Shown: piece after piece, positions 55,701 to 64,000 of the stretch
Layout of the letters: each line of letters starts with the position of its first letter
Numbering within the stretch: position 1 is the first letter of the stretch
Origin: Haloferula sp. BvORR071
Lineage (GTDB): Bacteria > Verrucomicrobiota > Verrucomicrobiia > Verrucomicrobiales > Akkermansiaceae
Assembly: GCF_000739615.1 (NCBI RefSeq)
Contig: NZ_BATP01000022.1
Span: 248,001 to 312,000, forward strand
Length of the DNA stretch: 64,000 nt
Direction: 5' to 3'
The notes under the pieces: model-generated
Seen by the model: the letters and a program-made list of their open reading frames with translations, nothing else
Databases searched by the model: none
Told to the model about the DNA's origin: nothing
Translations under genes and position numbers: made by a program

Positions 55701-55931
55701 GTGCTCGCCTTGCACATGACCCTCGAATCCGACGGGCAAATCCATCTGAGCTTCCAAGCGCTCGCGGGCAAGGCCTACACCATCCAGCACAAGGTTGACC
55801 TCAACGATCCGGAGTGGGAGGTGGAAGCAAGTATCGCGACTTCCGCATCCACCCACACCGAAGAGCTGGTGATTTCCCACGGTGCAGAGGCCACTGGTTT
55901 CTATCGTCTGGTGACGCCTCAAGCACCCTAA
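52800..55931 (+). CDS. Hydrazine-synthase-alpha-like secreted protein with one haem site, Calx-beta and TSP3-like ends
   Basis: 1043 residues with a signal peptide (LFAALFLLAPRLFAGDPS). The N-terminal about 320 residues are a propeller-like part (MPAYTPDDQIIFSSDRPYNG; SASVDSFGRIVFINWDHLSR type strands). The middle part (LSVSRNVLKRDQHDRQQPFN; IRTCANCHG near residue 773) carries a single CxxCH haem-c motif and resembles the middle domain of hydrazine synthase alpha seen in many planctomycete and verrucomicrobial proteins. A Calx-beta domain (about 815-925) and a Ca-binding TSP3-like stretch (DDADGDGQSNEAEF) complete it. No anammox partners are present, so the role is some other redox or scaffold function. 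Start at 52800 has no clear ribosome site. Confidence 0.7.
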   Translation: MRPKTSLFAALFLLAPRLFAGDPSNPILFVTQVPMPEEVNTRTVTQSYMSCVSPFGNHLGGTAFAGRGGSLWVRFGPNATPALNHQQVDLLAGADWSAIPGGKPDFNTVAVRNPHVHWGVGRAIFSMVIGAPTGPADDTEFFWQLYEITLPTQAQLSANVKPVITKVANQPPYNNIMPAYTPDDQIIFSSDRPYNGQAHLRQREEYLGLPTVSGLWKLNTATAKLQLLHHSPSGSFNASVDSFGRIVFINWDHLSRDIEAVTDERDSDASYGEPAPNTFGGWFRTGNGSGNFADEGPLADFAPGVLYGTGPHLDNFPEPRNADKRTLRTEFPWAANVNGTMTNVIAGTTTNVFMPWMIQLDGSGGELLNHVGRQEVAAGVTRKSFLTDNALVDLNSAIAPGYGGLTVHNGFGNFFSIREDPQHPGTYYGVDAVDLGSHAAGRIIKLTNAGGGVNPDTMQVGFVTANPGALPIVQVGMHVTSPPTPFSPLASPVTVYRTPLPLKDGNLVASTAAADRADYNHGTLATPQSWFTPFRIQSLKPQTTGSSTYVPDLTLTSGITISSTYFVPGQAQAVTFTNVPAWELDPVEVVSTQLPANVPAAGVDPIEAGAFTTAQVHLPSFKKWLTDHNYALSVSRNVLKRDQHDRQQPFNLRNAWSGQQLVATGSSGTVYNVAWSQFIQADLRRGYLLGGATPAPGRRVMATPMHDGFSENLATPGAPPGAVKLGNDSSVAAIVPAGKALTWQLLDNDANLTAQVRERFWVTFQPGEIRTCANCHGINTADQAGGTTPTNTPQALLDLLAYWKGNHPSGTLQSADALLSYIKSASSAEVAVQRTGGSMGPASVQYATQNGSAVAGTDFTATSGTLNWDDGDTAPKIVSIPLLHPTATGPTKSFDLQLSSPVYASLGAPAVVTVDLTEAPLDAFLYTWFGNGANQAGGGLPEDDADGDGQSNEAEFIAGTSPVDASSVLALHMTLESDGQIHLSFQALAGKAYTIQHKVDLNDPEWEVEASIATSASTHTEELVISHGAEATGFYRLVTPQAP

Positions 55932-55955
55932 GACTGGCGCCCTGCGAGCCGTCCC

Positions 55956-56077
55956 ATGGAGTGCGGCGGCACGACGCTGCTTGGGCTGCGAGTAGATGCC
56001 GCTGCGGTCAACGGTTCCGGATTGGCAGGAAGAAAGTCCTCACCAAGCCAAAGCGGCGTCGTGCCGCCACACTCCAT
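55956..56077. repeat. 122-bp palindromic MITE-like element with 32-bp terminal inverted repeats
   Basis: Left end 55956-55987 starts ATGGAGTGCGGCGGCACGAC; the right end 56046-56077 is its reverse complement with 3 mismatches in 32. Both ends therefore begin ATGGAGTG(C/T)GGCGGC and both strands open a frame starting Met-Glu-Cys-Gly-Gly, which is a by-product of the repeat. It fills the gap between two convergent genes. Confidence 0.7.
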
Positions 56078-56099
56078 CACCAGAGGGCCTTGCCCATCC

Positions 56100-58649
56100 T
56101 CACATCCCGCTCGCCTTGATCTTCGAGAAGCCCACTGGCCCATCTTCGCCCTGTGCCGTATAGCGCCGGATTCCGATGCAGCCTTCCGCGAAACTCCCAT
56201 CCTCCACCTCGATCTTCGGCGTGTCCATGTCACCCACAAACACCCGGATCGCCTTGCCTTCCGCCTCGACGCGGATCGCGTAGGGCTCGCCTTCCTTGAC
56301 CTCGAAGGGCACGCTCTTGAGCTGAGTCCACTTGTTGTCGGCCTTACCCAGCACGATCTCCTGTTTCTCGATGCTCACCCCGGCATAGTAGCCGCGATAG
56401 ATATCCGGCCCGAGTGCTGCCTGGCTAACACGAAAGAGTAATCCGGCATCGCCCTTGTCGCTGAGCTTCACCGTGCCGTCATAGACCAGATCGGAGAACA
56501 CCGCGCCCGGCACCACCGCCTTGATCCCCGGCGTGCCAGCGCTCTTCGGATTCTGGTTGCTCACTCCATAGAGCACCCCCTCCTTCGCGAACCAGCCGCC
56601 GCCATAGGGCACCCAATCCTTGAACTGACCCTCGCCGAACTTGTCCGCAAAGGACTCCACCGGCGCACCCGGCTTACCCACAACCGGCAGGCTGGTCATG
56701 CGCAGCATCCCGGCACCAAAGGGAATCAGCGTGAGATTCTCTTCAGGAGCCGCGGACGCCACCGGCGATTGCGGCGGATCATAGACCACGGCACCACTCG
56801 GCACCAGGCTCCAGTCGATCTTCTTCGCCTTTACGCTCAGGCTCACCGGCGTCTTCGAGCGGGCAAAGGGATTATCCGGCAGCGCACCTGCCGACTTGAA
56901 TTCGAAGGACGCGGCGGGATTCGCGGGATCCAGCACCAGGGCATAGTTCCATGCCGACTCTGGGAGGATCTCATAGGAGTCGAAGCCGAGCTTTGCCCAC
57001 TTCGCATTGCGGTCATCCTTCTCCTTCGCGTAGCTCTTGTGCTCTTCCTTGATGCCGAGCGCATAGACGAGCGGCCCGCGGGTCACGGACACGCTGCCCT
57101 TGATCCCCGGATGCACCTGCACCTTCATCGGCAGCTTGAGCAGGACTTCATCGCCCTGCTTCCACTTGCGCTCGATCCGCGCGAAGCTGCCGGCCTTTGG
57201 GGCAACCTCAGCTTGGCCGTTAACCGTTAGAGAGGCGGCATCGCACCAGCCCGGAATCCGGACTGAAAGCGGGAAGCTCACCTCAGACGGCGTGGCGATG
57301 CGGATCTTCACCGTATCGCCGAAGGGATAGTCGGTCTCCGCGCGCAGCATGATCTTCGAGCCGTCACCCACCGTGGCGCTCCGCTCGGTGGGTGCCAGCG
57401 CCAGCATCGCCAGGCCCTTGTCCGGAGTGGCGGCCCAAGAGTTCTGCACGAACTTCGGCCAGCCCATGTGGAAGTTGTAGCAGCAGCAGTGGAAGCCGGA
57501 GATCGGCGAGGGCACGTTGCCGTTGTCATAGTCCTGGTTGAAGCCCTTGCTCGCCCGCACCGCGATCGCGTTGTTCGGCACGCAGTAGTACACGTGCTGG
57601 TGGATGTCCTCTGACAGCGAGCCCGGCAGTGCGTTGTAGGCCATCCGCTCAAGGCTGTCGCCGATGCTGGCATCGCCCAACACCCGCAGCGCCGTGGCAT
57701 CGCTCAGCATCCGCTCCACCACCGAGCAAAGCTCAATGCCCTGCGTGGTCGACTGCCCGGCGAGGAACTCAGTGCCGGAGTTGATGCCCACCGCGAGACC
57801 GTGATCGCGATCCAGATTGGCGACACCCGCGGCATAGGCCTTGCGGTCCTCTTCCTTGCCGGAGCGCTGCGAATACACCGCCGGCATCTTCAGCGCCTGC
57901 GGCACATTCACCCCGTGCTTCGGCTGATAGTCGTCGCCGAACTGCAGGAAGCGGTTGTTCGTGAAAATGTCGGTCCAGGGATAGGCCTGCTGCGCCAGCT
58001 TGTCGGAGAGCGTCAGCAGCGACGCCTCGCCGGTGCGGTTGTAGAGCCAGAAGATGTTGTCGATCTCGTCCCCCGCGCGGGCCTTGCCCCAGTCGCGCAG
58101 GTGATCGCCATCGATCTTCGAATTCATGTAGGCGTAGTACTTCGTGAGGAAGGGAATCACCCGCGCATCGCCGGTGGCTTCCTGGTAGTCCCGCAGCAGG
58201 TAGTTCACGACCATCCGCGGCCACCAGTCCAGGTTGTCCTTGGGTCCGTAGAAACCGCTATCCACTTGGGTCGCAAGGATGTCATCGATCCAAGCCTTGG
58301 CATCCGCCTCCAGCTTCTTGTCGTCGAGCCCCCAAGCGAGCGACACGAGGCCTTTCAGGTAATAGGGACCTTTCTCCCAGTTCTCGCCCTTGCCCCCACG
58401 CCAGGCGCTGTCCTTGCTCACGGCCTCCAGCAGCTCGCCCGCATGACCGGTCAGACCGTCGCGCTGGAGCTCGAGCTGGTGCTTCAGCCAGCCCTGCGGC
58501 CTCACACTGCCCAGCGGCAGCGCGGTGAAATGACCCTTCTCCAGCGGCGCCTTGTTCCCAGTCGGGGCAGTGGCCGGGTCAGCCAGCGAAACGGAAATTC
58601 CCAAGAGGACGAGCGGGCTGGCGGTGGCGAGAAGCTTGCGGGTGGTCAT
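56100..58649 (-). CDS. GH127 beta-L-arabinofuranosidase with C-terminal lectin-like domain
   Basis: 849 residues with a signal peptide. Residues about 30-620 match GH127 (DUF1680): [20 protein letters not shown], helical (alpha/alpha)6 barrel, the Glu/Cys pair in [13 protein letters not shown], and [13 protein letters not shown] with the cysteines that hold zinc and supply the nucleophile. A beta-sandwich part follows ([18 protein letters not shown]). Residues about 660-849 form a separate jelly-roll (LamG/DUF1080-like; [32 protein letters not shown]). It would release arabinose from plant hydroxyproline-rich glycans or arabinans outside the cell. Alone, convergent to the MITE. Confidence 0.88.
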   Translation of the reverse strand: MTTRKLLATASPLVLLGISVSLADPATAPTGNKAPLEKGHFTALPLGSVRPQGWLKHQLELQRDGLTGHAGELLEAVSKDSAWRGGKGENWEKGPYYLKGLVSLAWGLDDKKLEADAKAWIDDILATQVDSGFYGPKDNLDWWPRMVVNYLLRDYQEATGDARVIPFLTKYYAYMNSKIDGDHLRDWGKARAGDEIDNIFWLYNRTGEASLLTLSDKLAQQAYPWTDIFTNNRFLQFGDDYQPKHGVNVPQALKMPAVYSQRSGKEEDRKAYAAGVANLDRDHGLAVGINSGTEFLAGQSTTQGIELCSVVERMLSDATALRVLGDASIGDSLERMAYNALPGSLSEDIHQHVYYCVPNNAIAVRASKGFNQDYDNGNVPSPISGFHCCCYNFHMGWPKFVQNSWAATPDKGLAMLALAPTERSATVGDGSKIMLRAETDYPFGDTVKIRIATPSEVSFPLSVRIPGWCDAASLTVNGQAEVAPKAGSFARIERKWKQGDEVLLKLPMKVQVHPGIKGSVSVTRGPLVYALGIKEEHKSYAKEKDDRNAKWAKLGFDSYEILPESAWNYALVLDPANPAASFEFKSAGALPDNPFARSKTPVSLSVKAKKIDWSLVPSGAVVYDPPQSPVASAAPEENLTLIPFGAGMLRMTSLPVVGKPGAPVESFADKFGEGQFKDWVPYGGGWFAKEGVLYGVSNQNPKSAGTPGIKAVVPGAVFSDLVYDGTVKLSDKGDAGLLFRVSQAALGPDIYRGYYAGVSIEKQEIVLGKADNKWTQLKSVPFEVKEGEPYAIRVEAEGKAIRVFVGDMDTPKIEVEDGSFAEGCIGIRRYTAQGEDGPVGFSKIKASGM

Positions 58650-58960
58650 CGGCGGAGCGGGGTTACGGGCGGATTCTGGAATTCATTCACCATATTTCAA
58701 ACCTGTTTGACCTGTTGACACAGATCAATCGGGAAATTCCTTGGGCCGAGCGACAAAGAAGCAGTTAACCGCGAAAAACGCGAAATCCCGCGAAATTTGA
58801 AAAGCCCGGGAGAAAATGCCCTTGGTCCCATGCCTTTAGATTTCGCGGATTTTCGCGTTTTTCGCGGTTGAAAATCCCGGCCCCCGGCACCCTGCGTATC
58901 AACGTCACCAGAATCAATTTCCCCTTGCCTGAAAATCCCCTCTGCCCGCTACTCCCCGCC
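58650..58960. other. Intergenic upstream of purB, holds an inverted repeat
   Basis: A 311-base gap between divergent genes. The AACCGCGAAAA inverted repeat at 58767-58869 occupies its middle. No convincing promoter seen. Confidence 0.45.
58767..58869. repeat. AACCGCGAAAAACGCGAAA inverted repeat element
   Basis: The 30-base arm at 58767-58796 and its inverse at 58840-58869 (2 mismatches) are separated by 43 bases. The arm itself is built of GCGAAA-like repeats. It looks like a dispersed repeat, and an in-frame TTG in its right arm (58868) should not be taken as the purB start. Confidence 0.65.
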
Positions 58961-60379
58961 GTGATTCCGAACGTCCTCGCCGAGCGCTACGCCTCCCCCG
59001 CCCTGCAAGCCATCTGGTCCGCAGAGGGCCGCATTGTCCTCGAACGCGAGTTCTGGATCGCCGTGATGAAGGCCCAGCGTGAACTCGGCCTGGACATCCC
59101 GGAGGAGGCAATCGCCGCCTACGAAAAGGCCAAGGACAGCGTCGATCCAGGCTCGATCATGGCTCGCGAACGGGTCACGCGCCACGACGTGAAGGCCCGG
59201 ATCGAGGAGTTCAACGACCTCTCCGGCCACGAGCACATCCACAAGGGGATGACCTCGCGCGACCTCACCGAGAACGTCGAGCAGCTCCAGGTTTACCGCT
59301 CGCTCCTCGCCATCCGCGACAAGTCAGTGGCCGTGCTCCACCGCCTGCGCTGCCGCGCCGAACAGTGGGCCGATCTGGTGATCACCGCACGCACGCACAA
59401 CGTCGCCGCGCAGCCGACCACCCTCGGCAAGCGGATCGCGATGTTCGGCGAGGAAATGCTCAGTGCCTTCCACGCGCTGGAAGACGTGATCGCCCGCTAC
59501 CCTGTGCGCGGCCTGAAGGGCGCGGTCGGCACGCAGATGGACCAGCTCTCGCTCTTCAATGGCAATGCCGAGCAGGTCCTCGATCTGGAGAAGCGCGTGG
59601 TCAATCACTTGGGCATGCCCTGCGTGTGGACGAATGTCGGCCAAGTCTATCCGCGCTCGCTGGATTTCCGCGTGGTCTCCGTGCTCACCGATCTCGCCAG
59701 CGGCCCCTCTTCCTTCTGCCGCACCCTGCGCCTGATGGCCGGTCACGAGACCGCCAGCGAAGGCTTCGCTCCCGGCCAGACCGGCTCGAGCGCCATGCCG
59801 CACAAGATGAATTCCCGCTCCTGTGAGCGCGTGAATGGCTTCCACGTGATCCTCAAGGGCTACCTCGCCATGGCTTCTGGCCTCGCCGGTGACCAGTGGA
59901 ATGAAGGCGACGTCTCCTGCTCGGTGGTCCGCCGCGTGATGCTGCCGGACGCTTTCTTCGCGATCGATGGGCTCTTCGAGACCTACCTGACCGTCCTCGA
60001 CCAGATGGACGCCTACCCCGCGGTGATCGGCAAGGAGAACGCCCACTACCTGCCCTTCCTGATGACAACCACCATCATGATGGAAGCCGTGAAGGCTGGC
60101 GTCGGCCGCGAGACCGCCCATAAGGCGATCAAGGAGCACGCTGTCGCCACGGTGAATGACCTCCGCGCCGGCAAGACCACCGTCAACGACCTCGTCGCCC
60201 GCCTCGCCAACGACGAGCGCATCCCGCTTGATCAAGCCGCCCTTGCCGCAATCGTCGCGGAAGGCGAGAGCAATGCTGGCGCGGCCCGGGCGCAGATCAC
60301 GCACTTCGAGCGCGAGATCAACGCGATCGAGAAGCGCTACCCGAAGGGCGCGGCGTATGCGCCGGGGGCGATCCTGTGA
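58961..60379 (+). CDS. purB: Adenylosuccinate lyase
   Basis: 472 residues from the GTG at 58961 (IPNVLAERYASPALQAIWS follows it), the family's usual beginning; a TTG 31 codons upstream lies inside a repeat. All-helical fumarase/aspartase-superfamily enzyme: SGHEHIHKGMTSRDLTEN, TARTHNVAAQPTTLGKRIAM (catalytic His), and the signature loop GSSAMPHKMNSRSCERVNGF (catalytic Ser). Splits SAICAR and adenylosuccinate in purine synthesis. Stands alone. Confidence 0.95.
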   Translation: MIPNVLAERYASPALQAIWSAEGRIVLEREFWIAVMKAQRELGLDIPEEAIAAYEKAKDSVDPGSIMARERVTRHDVKARIEEFNDLSGHEHIHKGMTSRDLTENVEQLQVYRSLLAIRDKSVAVLHRLRCRAEQWADLVITARTHNVAAQPTTLGKRIAMFGEEMLSAFHALEDVIARYPVRGLKGAVGTQMDQLSLFNGNAEQVLDLEKRVVNHLGMPCVWTNVGQVYPRSLDFRVVSVLTDLASGPSSFCRTLRLMAGHETASEGFAPGQTGSSAMPHKMNSRSCERVNGFHVILKGYLAMASGLAGDQWNEGDVSCSVVRRVMLPDAFFAIDGLFETYLTVLDQMDAYPAVIGKENAHYLPFLMTTTIMMEAVKAGVGRETAHKAIKEHAVATVNDLRAGKTTVNDLVARLANDERIPLDQAALAAIVAEGESNAGAARAQITHFEREINAIEKRYPKGAAYAPGAIL

Positions 60380-60384
60380 TCGCG

Positions 60385-60687
60385 CTACGATTTGGAGGGG
60401 CGCCAAGCCAAAAGCTTCAGCCCCTTCACACACCGAAATTCAGCGGCATTCGCTGTAACCAAGGTCGCAGCGATGCTACGTGCCTGCACTGCGATCAAGA
60501 GATCAAACGGCCCGATGGGAGTGCCTCCCGCTTCCAGATCTGCCCTGATCTCGGCGTAGTGATGTGCGGCGCCGAGGTTGAAATCCACAATCGGGAATGG
60601 TGACAGGAAGTCCGCCAAGCGGGCCGCGTGTTGTGGACGTGTTAAATTCTTCTTCACGCCAGTCCACAACTCCGCGACCACGATCAT
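60385..60687 (-). pseudogene. N-terminally truncated VapC-type PIN toxin remnant
   Basis: 100 residues that align from the middle of a VapC: VVAELWTGVKK (acidic second metal residue), IVDFNLGAAHHYAEIRADLE, GTPIGPFDLLIAVQARSIAA (conserved Asp), LVTANAAEFRCVKGLKLLAW. The first about 38 residues with the catalytic LLDTN aspartate are missing, and no VapB lies next to it. The remnant is in frame with the upstream metallopeptidase gene and begins two codons after its stop, so a deletion probably joined the two. Likely inactive. Confidence 0.7.
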
Positions 60688-60693
60688 CGGTCC

Positions 60694-63600
60694 TCACGGT
60701 GCCAGCGTCACCTGCACGCGCATGAAGCGATTGGGAGCGCTGCCCTGCGCCACGCTATCACGGTAGGTCACGGTCTCGGTGCCGTCGCCGTTGTTCAGCG
60801 GGCTGCCGACGAGCACCGCGCCGCCGGTCCAAGTCCCGGGCAAGTCGCCATTGACCTGCGGAGTGTAGGTGAGCTCCGGCGCGGCAAGTCGACGCCGGAA
60901 GCTCAGTGTGAGGTAGGGCGTGCCGCCAATGCTCTGCAAGGCACCCACCGGTGCATTGATCAGGCTCGCGTTCCTCGGGGTCATGTTGAAGGCGAACTCC
61001 AGCAGGTTGGAGTAGCCGTCGCCATCCGGGTCCGCGTTGTCGCCGCTGATCGCCGCATTGCTGAGTTCACCGGCGGTGAAGTTCGCATTCCGCCAGGCCT
61101 GATAGGCAGTGACTGAGGCAGCATCACTGATGCCAACCGTTGCTGATTGGATCCCGCCGAGAATCGCTCCGCCCATCAGCGGCTGACCAATGTTCACAGT
61201 GAAGCTCTCGCCGCTTTCGGCGAGGGCGTCGGTCGTGATCGGAACGGTGATGGTCTTGCTGCCACTGTCGCCATCGGCCCAAGAAACCGTGCCCTTGGTC
61301 GCCGTGAAGTCACTCAGGCCAGCACTGCTAATGACTGTGGAGTAGTTCACACTCACCGCGCCGAGGGAGCCACCCGTGCGGCTCACGGTCAGCGATGCGT
61401 TGTTCCCTTCAGTCGCGTCGAAGCTACTGGAGCTGAATTGCAGCGTTCCGGGCGAACTGGACAGACCGCTGAAGATCCGCCACAGCGGCCCTTCCCCGGC
61501 GCCTTGCAGCGCGGCCCAATCACTGCCGAAGACCAGCCTGGTATCCGACTGCATCGCCAGCGAGTTCACCTCCGCATCCGGGCCGCCCGCCGCCACGAAG
61601 GCGGTGTCCACCACCCCGGCAGGACTGAGACGCACCAGGTTCGAGGCAGCGCTGCCATTGAAGGTCGAGAAGACACCTCCGATCACGATCTGGCCATCGG
61701 GCTGCACCAGCACCGCGTTGCAGGTGCCGTCCGAGGTCCCGGGGAAGCTGGAATCGAGGGCTCCGGTATCCGTGAGCTTCGCAAAGCCTCCACGGGGGAC
61801 GTTGTTGTAGGCACTGAAGTTGCCCACAATCAGGATCTTCCCGTCAGGAGTCACCACGATGGCATAGATCGAGCGCAGACTGTTGGTGTTACCGGCCACC
61901 GTGGGGCCCTGCACGACCCCGTTGAAGGCGGCATCGAGTGCACCGTTGACATCCACCCGACACAGGCCCGGCTCGAAGCTGGGGCCGCCCGAGAAGTAGA
62001 AGGTCCCGCCGATCAGGAGCTTGCCATCCGGCTGCAGCGCCAGCGAGTTCACCCACCATCCGCTGCTATCCCCGAAGTCAGGACCGGTGAAGCTGTTGTC
62101 CACGCTGCCGTCCGGATTCAGGCGAGCCACGTATTCACGCGCAGTGCCATTGTAGCTGGTGAAGTTCCCGCCGATCAGGATCTTCCCGTCCGGTTGGACC
62201 AGCACCGCACGCACGGTGGCGTTCGCTCCCGTGCCCGGGTTAAATCCCAGGTCGAGCGAGCCATCCGTATTGAGACGCGCGACGCGGTTGCGGGCGGTGC
62301 CGTGCATGTTGGTGAAGTTGCCGACCACCAGGATCTTGCCATCCGGCTGGCAGGCGATGTCGTTCACGTTGGCACCGGCATTGACCCCTCCAGCGGCAAA
62401 ACCATTGTCCACACCGCCGGTCGCAGTGATCCGCGCGATGCCGCCGCGGGTCGTGCTCTCGATCTGGTCGAAGTATCCGCCGATGATGATCTTACCATCT
62501 GGCTGCACCAAGGACTTGATGACCGAGCTGTTGATGAAGGTGGCGGCGAAGGCCGCATCGTTGGCGCCAGGCTCGGCGATGTTCACCGTGGTCGCGGCAT
62601 TGTCCACGATCACCCCGCCGGAGGGCGAGCTGAGCGTGACGCTGAAGTTCTGGATCCCCTCCGAGACAGCATCGCCCACAATCGGAATCGTAACCGTCTT
62701 GTCGGCCGCGTCACCGTCCGCCCAGCTCACATTGCCGCTGCTGGCGGTGTAGTCGGAGGGGGCGGTGGCGGAGCCGTTGGAGGTCGCCCAATGCACGCTT
62801 ACCGCGCCGCTATTGTTGTTGCTGCGCGTGAGCGTCAGCGTCGCGCTGCCGCCGTTCTCGTCCACGGTGTAGCTCGACTGAGTCCAAGAGACACGCGGCT
62901 GGAAGGCAACCTGCACGTCCAGGTATTCGTTCGCTCCACTGCCGCCACGCGCCACGGTGGTCAGGCTGATGCCCGCAGCGCTGTCATCGAAGGTCTGCCC
63001 CACTGCCAGCGGTGCATCGCTGACGTTGCTGCCCGGGGTATTCAGATCCAGCAGAATGCCGTTGGTATTCTCATTCGCACCCCACACGACATAGGCACCG
63101 TTGTCGAAACTGGCATTGCCTGAGCCACGGCGGTAGCCGATCCAGTAATCCTGCGTACGGTTGCGCACCACTTTCAGGGCGAGCGCATTGCTGAGATTCG
63201 CGGCCGGGTCATCGAAGCGATAAACGCGGAAGGTGCCACCGCTGCCGATGGTGGTGACCGCCGTGTCCGGCAACCATTGGGCGATGCTCTTGTTCCAGTG
63301 GCTGAACTCACCACTGGAGCCGCTGGCGCTACCCATCACATCGCTGTTGTCACCATACTCGACCAGTGCGCCCGCAGGAGAGACCGGATTGCCATCGGTC
63401 ACTTGCCACGAGCTGGCGTGGTTCAGGCCATAGTTGTGGCCGATTTCGTGGGCCACGACGCCGAAGTGATAGGCGCCATTGATCCAGAAGCTCTTGCCCG
63501 GCGTGGAGCCCAGACCACCGTAAGTGATCTTGCTGTTAGGAAGGCCGCTCAGATTGCTGAACACCACGCCGATGCGATCGTAGTTGTCGAGATTGTAGCC

Positions 63601-64000
63601 CGCGCTGGTCGCCGCGGCTTCCGCATGCGTGTGGAGCAGGCTGGAATTCCCGGTGCCGCCGACCGGACCGTAGTTCGCATAGCTGGCCGCGGTGGCCGGC
63701 ATCCGCAGCACTGGCGTGACATCCGGCGAAGCGCCGCCGCTCACCGGAGCGATGCTGAGGGAGGTCTGCCCATAGCTACACTTCTCGTAGTATTCCTTCG
63801 CTCCGCCGGAGGTATTGAAGAGATCTACCGCATACTGGGGCGTGACGACTTCGCTGCCGAAGCTATTGACCGGCGTGCCCACCAGGTCGGAGAAATCCAC
63901 GCGGATGATCAGCACTTTCTTCGTCCCGTGCGTCCAAGCATAGGAAGGACGGCCGCTCACCGCACTTGAGCCCTGGCTGCCGTTGGCCAGCAGCACCTCA
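60694..64000 (-). CDS. Secreted zinc metallopeptidase with Calx-beta and delta-60 repeats, N-terminus cut by window edge
   Basis: About 1100 visible residues; the frame is open to the right edge, so the signal peptide and pro-part are outside. A gametolysin-like (M11-type) catalytic domain (HGTKKVLIIRVDFSDLVGTP; zinc motif AHEIGHNYGLNH at about 63410-63460; EYGDNSDVMG). Then a Calx-beta domain, seven or so delta-60 repeats (VQPDGKIIIGGYF; QPDGKILVVGNF; QPDGKILIGGNF) forming a propeller, a second Calx-beta domain, and a Ca-binding DNADPDGDGYSNLLEF stretch near the end. An exported protease or adhesin. The start seen at 63996 (GTG) is not the real one. Confidence 0.82.
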   Translation of the reverse strand, partial: EVLLANGSQGSSAVSGRPSYAWTHGTKKVLIIRVDFSDLVGTPVNSFGSEVVTPQYAVDLFNTSGGAKEYYEKCSYGQTSLSIAPVSGGASPDVTPVLRMPATAASYANYGPVGGTGNSSLLHTHAEAAATSAGYNLDNYDRIGVVFSNLSGLPNSKITYGGLGSTPGKSFWINGAYHFGVVAHEIGHNYGLNHASSWQVTDGNPVSPAGALVEYGDNSDVMGSASGSSGEFSHWNKSIAQWLPDTAVTTIGSGGTFRVYRFDDPAANLSNALALKVVRNRTQDYWIGYRRGSGNASFDNGAYVVWGANENTNGILLDLNTPGSNVSDAPLAVGQTFDDSAAGISLTTVARGGSGANEYLDVQVAFQPRVSWTQSSYTVDENGGSATLTLTRSNNNSGAVSVHWATSNGSATAPSDYTASSGNVSWADGDAADKTVTIPIVGDAVSEGIQNFSVTLSSPSGGVIVDNAATTVNIAEPGANDAAFAATFINSSVIKSLVQPDGKIIIGGYFDQIESTTRGGIARITATGGVDNGFAAGGVNAGANVNDIACQPDGKILVVGNFTNMHGTARNRVARLNTDGSLDLGFNPGTGANATVRAVLVQPDGKILIGGNFTSYNGTAREYVARLNPDGSVDNSFTGPDFGDSSGWWVNSLALQPDGKLLIGGTFYFSGGPSFEPGLCRVDVNGALDAAFNGVVQGPTVAGNTNSLRSIYAIVVTPDGKILIVGNFSAYNNVPRGGFAKLTDTGALDSSFPGTSDGTCNAVLVQPDGQIVIGGVFSTFNGSAASNLVRLSPAGVVDTAFVAAGGPDAEVNSLAMQSDTRLVFGSDWAALQGAGEGPLWRIFSGLSSSPGTLQFSSSSFDATEGNNASLTVSRTGGSLGAVSVNYSTVISSAGLSDFTATKGTVSWADGDSGSKTITVPITTDALAESGESFTVNIGQPLMGGAILGGIQSATVGISDAASVTAYQAWRNANFTAGELSNAAISGDNADPDGDGYSNLLEFAFNMTPRNASLINAPVGALQSIGGTPYLTLSFRRRLAAPELTYTPQVNGDLPGTWTGGAVLVGSPLNNGDGTETVTYRDSVAQGSAPNRFMRVQVTLAP

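Noticed and set aside
55956..56239. Small proteins starting Met-Glu-Cys-Gly-Gly on both strands
   Set aside because: Both starts are the same terminal inverted repeat read from either end; the frames are by-products of the MITE-like element.
61147..63123. A 658-codon plus-strand frame
   Set aside because: It lies opposite the metallopeptidase gene, has antisense-like composition rich in Arg, His and Val and no domain; the minus-strand protein has clear motifs.

Overview
The window looks like a chromosomal segment of a high-GC, aerobic, heterotrophic Verrucomicrobiota bacterium of the Luteolibacter/Haloferula kind. The clues are a PEP-CTERM exported protein, a sigma factor fused to a membrane and sensor region, several polysaccharide-degrading enzymes (GH43-like, a GH43-like/CE1 fusion, GH127), a PhoPQ-related protein, Calx-beta and delta-60 repeat exoproteins, and several families of short palindromic intergenic repeats. 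No rRNA, tRNA or CRISPR array was found. The lineage assignment is inference from gene content.

Layout. 1-5 kb: an edge-truncated membrane protein, a secreted GH43-like enzyme and pheS-pheT. 5-8 kb: an ECF sigma factor with a C-terminal sensor-like region and, just downstream, a second gene that repeats that region; then a zinc-ribbon protein and rpsT. 8-20 kb: a GT2 glycosyltransferase and L,D-transpeptidase pair, secreted proteins of unknown function, a hydroxyacid dehydrogenase and YgfZ pair, a PEP-CTERM protein, the GH43/CE1 fusion and two small membrane proteins. 20.9-29.5 kb: an integrated island. 29.4-45 kb: bamA, tig-clpP-clpX, a GspG-like secreted protein, phospholipase C, a Uma2 nuclease, an S41 protease, a PhoPQ-related protein and tsaD. 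45-64 kb: a very large secreted protein, a HAD phosphatase, an OmpA-like protein, a hydrazine-synthase-alpha-like protein, GH127, purB, a vapC remnant and a large secreted metallopeptidase cut by the window edge.

The centre of interest is the island at about 20,906-29,466. It is bounded by a 20-bp near-repeat that is the 3' end of bamA. Both copies encode Leu-Asn-Tyr-Gln-Tyr-stop, and the differences within those codons are silent. The original bamA terminator appears to be left at the far end, 8.5 kb away. The island carries a tyrosine integrase, an excisionase-like protein, a serine recombinase, a small protein with DNA polymerase A-like motifs, and repeated CTTGCACTAA boxes next to both ends. 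Its cargo is a lower-GC operon of a Ser/Thr kinase, a minimal UvrD-like SF1 helicase and an unrecognised 464-residue protein. This is a candidate undescribed (possibly anti-phage) system.

A second unusual signal is a 24-bp palindrome present three times. In all three copies its own TAG is the stop codon of the adjacent gene, and all three proteins end in Lys.
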